Part shown: one piece after another, positions 62,226 through 64,000 of the stretch
Numbering within the stretch: the first letter of the stretch is position 1
How the letters are laid out: every line of letters begins with the position of its first letter
Origin: Meiothermus sp.
GTDB taxonomy: Bacteria > Deinococcota > Deinococci > Deinococcales > Thermaceae
Assembly: GCF_026004075.1 (NCBI RefSeq)
Contig: NZ_BPIK01000001.1
Span: 1,404,041-1,468,040, forward strand
Direction: 5' to 3'
DNA: 64,000 nt
Position numbers and translations under genes: made by a program
Notes under the pieces: generated by a model
What the model was told of the DNA's origin: nothing
Seen by the model: the letters and a program-made list of their open reading frames with translations, nothing else
Databases searched by the model: none

Positions 62226-63287
62226 TTACGGCACCCGTCGCTGCCAGCGCAGGCTCAGCCCAGCCGCCATAATCATCAACACGGCGGCCAGGGCCGAAAG
62301 CAGCGAGGAAATCTCGGTCTTGGTGCCCTCCCAGCGGATCACCACGCCCAGCTCCTGTACAATCGCCCGCAGGGCTTCCTCGGTAGGGGGGTAGGTATTC
62401 TTGCCGCCGGTAGCTTGGGCAAGCTGCTCGAGGTTCCGGGACTCGAAGGGGATGTAGTAGTTCCGGCCCTCGATCTGGGCTACTGCGCCGCCGGGCTGGC
62501 CCATGGGAAAGGTGTAAAGCCGGACGTTGGCGTTATTGGCAAACCGCGCCGCAATCTCGAGGCTGTTGCGGGTGGGCAGGCCGGGGTTGGTGCTCACGTT
62601 GGAAGCCCCGTCCGACAGGATTACCACGCTACCGGGCAGCAGGTCCTGGGGGGGCTGGGTCTGGGGGGTGGGGAGATCGGGCACCCCCTGCAAGGGATCG
62701 GGCTGCTGCAAACCGGGCGGCTGGAGCTCGGCGGGGGGTTTGAGGTTTTTGCGCCCCGGCAGCATCCGCACCCCGGTGATGATGGCGTTCTCGATGGAGG
62801 TGTTCTGGGCCGGTTTAAGCCGCTCGATGGCCTCCAGAAGTTTCTGGCGGTCGGTGGTGGGCATCACCAGGGCCGAGGCCGAGTCGGAAAAGCTCACCAG
62901 GCCAATCTGGGTGGTGGGCGGGGCCAGCTCGATAAACTTGCGGGCCGTGGCCTTGGCGGCTTCCAGGCGGCTGGGGTTCAGGTCGGCGGCCAGCATCGAG
63001 CGCGAGGTATCCACCGCCAGCACCACCGCCGCTTTGTTGGTGGGTAAGGGTGGGCTGGCCACCGGGCGGGCCGCCGCCAGCAAGAGCAGAAACAGGGCCA
63101 GCAGTTGCAAAGCCAGCGGCCAGCGCACGTGGGCTTTGGGCGGCTGGTGTACTACCACCCTGCGCAAACGCTCATCGGCAAAAGCCTCGGCAGTGCGCTC
63201 GCGCCGTCTTTTAGCCCAGACCAAAAACCCTAGCAGCAGCGGTAATAGCAGCAGCAACCATAAGAAAACCGGCCAGGTAAAGCTCAT
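62226..63287 (-). CDS. VWA domain membrane protein (Bat-like), copy 3
   Basis: 353 residues. Same layout, with an intact MIDAS (DTSRS, VMPTTDRQ, VILSDGASN). A Pro/Gln/Leu-rich insertion of about 40 residues (around 165-205; PGRKNLKPPAELQPPGLQ) lies in the VWA domain. The C-terminal helix ends in LRWQRRVP, like the other two. Its start overlaps the DUF58 gene by 4 bases, so it is translated with it. Confidence 0.9.
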   Translation of the reverse strand: MSFTWPVFLWLLLLLPLLLGFLVWAKRRRERTAEAFADERLRRVVVHQPPKAHVRWPLALQLLALFLLLLAAARPVASPPLPTNKAAVVLAVDTSRSMLAADLNPSRLEAAKATARKFIELAPPTTQIGLVSFSDSASALVMPTTDRQKLLEAIERLKPAQNTSIENAIITGVRMLPGRKNLKPPAELQPPGLQQPDPLQGVPDLPTPQTQPPQDLLPGSVVILSDGASNVSTNPGLPTRNSLEIAARFANNANVRLYTFPMGQPGGAVAQIEGRNYYIPFESRNLEQLAQATGGKNTYPPTEEALRAIVQELGVVIRWEGTKTEISSLLSALAAVLMIMAAGLSLRWQRRVP

Positions 63288-64000
63288 CTTCGCCCCCTTC
63301 TGCGTAGGGTGAACTTGAGGAGTGGCTCCACAATTTCCTGTGCGGTGGACAGGCTGAGCACATCCACCTGAGCAGCCCGCAGGGTACGTTCTAGCATTGC
63401 TTCGCGGGCCTGCACCAAGGCCGCGTAGGCCCGACGTACCCTGGGGTCGCTGGTATCTATCCAGATTTCCTCACCGCTCTCGGGGTCGCGCAGGCGCAGC
63501 TCACCCGCGTTGGGCAGCTCTTTTTCCGCGGGATCGAAGATGCGCACAGCCACCACATCGTGCCGGTAAGCCAGCCGCCGGAGCCCCTGGGCCCATGGGG
63601 GCTCTTGCTCGGGCTGGGGATTGAGAAAGTCGGAGACCACAAACAGGAGGGCCCGGCGCTTGAGGGTTTTGGCCACGTGCTCGAGGGCATCTTCCAGCGA
63701 GCCTGTCTCCACAGGTTTCGACCGCGGTTTTGTGACTGGAACAGCCTCGCTCTGTGACGCCATAAGCCCGTACAGCTCGTGCAGAATCCGCAGCGCCTGC
63801 CTGCGGCCGGTACCCGGCGGTATCACCCGCATCCCGGCCTCGGAAAACCCGATTGCGCCCACCTTGTCGCCGTGCCGCCCTACTATGGCCGCCGCCGTGC
63901 CCACAAACTCCAGGGCCTCCTCGAGCTTGAGCACCCGCCGGGTGCCAAAGCGCATCGAGGCGGAGAGATCCACCATCAGCCAGACCGTGACCTCTTTTTC
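63284..64000 (-). CDS. DUF58 domain protein (5' partial)
   Basis: The frame runs off the right edge, so the N-terminal part is missing; 239 residues are visible. WLMVDLSASMRFGTRR (MIDAS-like DLSAS), KVGAIGFSE, IPPGTGRRQALRIL, LFVVSDFL and YRHDVVAVRIFDPAEKELP mark a DUF58 protein. These usually lie between a MoxR AAA+ ATPase and Bat-type VWA genes; the moxR gene is expected just beyond the window. Confidence 0.9.
   Translation of the reverse strand, partial: EKEVTVWLMVDLSASMRFGTRRVLKLEEALEFVGTAAAIVGRHGDKVGAIGFSEAGMRVIPPGTGRRQALRILHELYGLMASQSEAVPVTKPRSKPVETGSLEDALEHVAKTLKRRALLFVVSDFLNPQPEQEPPWAQGLRRLAYRHDVVAVRIFDPAEKELPNAGELRLRDPESGEEIWIDTSDPRVRRAYAALVQAREAMLERTLRAAQVDVLSLSTAQEIVEPLLKFTLRRRGRR

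Overview
The window reads as a piece of chromosome from a member of the Thermaceae, most likely Meiothermus or a close relative. Four things point that way: high GC with strong use of CTC GAG for Leu-Glu, a glutaminyl-tRNA synthetase carrying a YqeY/GatB-like tail as in Deinococcus, many genes with a -10 box 6-9 bases before the start codon (leaderless mRNAs), and a gene set typical of that phylum (holB-ricT, a NifJ-type PFOR, HpaB/HpaC, PaaK, OstA-like proteins). This is an inference; no rRNA, tRNA, CRISPR array or intact insertion sequence was seen.

Layout. 1-2.9 kb: end of a sugar-type ABC operon with a Gfo/Idh/MocA dehydrogenase. 3-7.4 kb: glnS, a sorbosone/glucose dehydrogenase-like beta-propeller and a hemolysin III family protein. 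7.4-12.1 kb: small and hypothetical genes, a phosphoesterase, then holB and ricT separated by a structured repeat. 12.1-14.9 kb: two BMP/nucleoside-type permeases whose likely ATPase and binding protein lie 22 kb away (37.1-39.9 kb). 15-20.4 kb: menG, slyD, a cysteine synthase, radA and a PIN-TRAM protein. 20.5-29.7 kb: a MalT/SARP-like regulator, a NifJ operon, and a broken paralogue of the regulator; two families of short structured repeats cluster here. 29.8-34.5 kb: a peptide/oligosaccharide ABC transporter without its ATPases, divergent from a GntR/HutC regulator. 34.7-37.1 kb: an LptC/LptA-like three-gene operon. 40.1 kb: ligA.

42.1-48.9 kb is a homoprotocatechuate (4-hydroxyphenylacetate) catabolic cluster: hpaR, a DapA-family lyase, hpaG, hpaE, hpaB, hpaC, hpaD. 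The usual HpaF, HpaH and HpaI are absent, and the DapA-family enzyme may fill the gap left by the last two. 49-59.7 kb is an acyl-CoA/phenylacetate-type operon behind a strong promoter and a perfect 9-2-9 palindrome: a PaaH-like dehydrogenase, a complete Liv-type transporter with fused LivM-LivG, PaaI, thiolase, an SDR, PaaK and a hotdog thioesterase. 59.7 kb to the right edge holds a Lon N-domain protein and, on the other strand, a DUF58 gene with three tandem VWA (Bat-like) genes, one of which has lost the MIDAS motif.

The two aromatic clusters adjoin and fit together: arylacetates are taken up and ring-hydroxylated and cleaved (hpa), or activated by CoA and finished by beta-oxidation-like steps (paa). 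The most unusual signals are the repeat families, the duplicated regulator flanking nifJ, the DapA-type enzyme in hpa, and the degenerate middle VWA protein.
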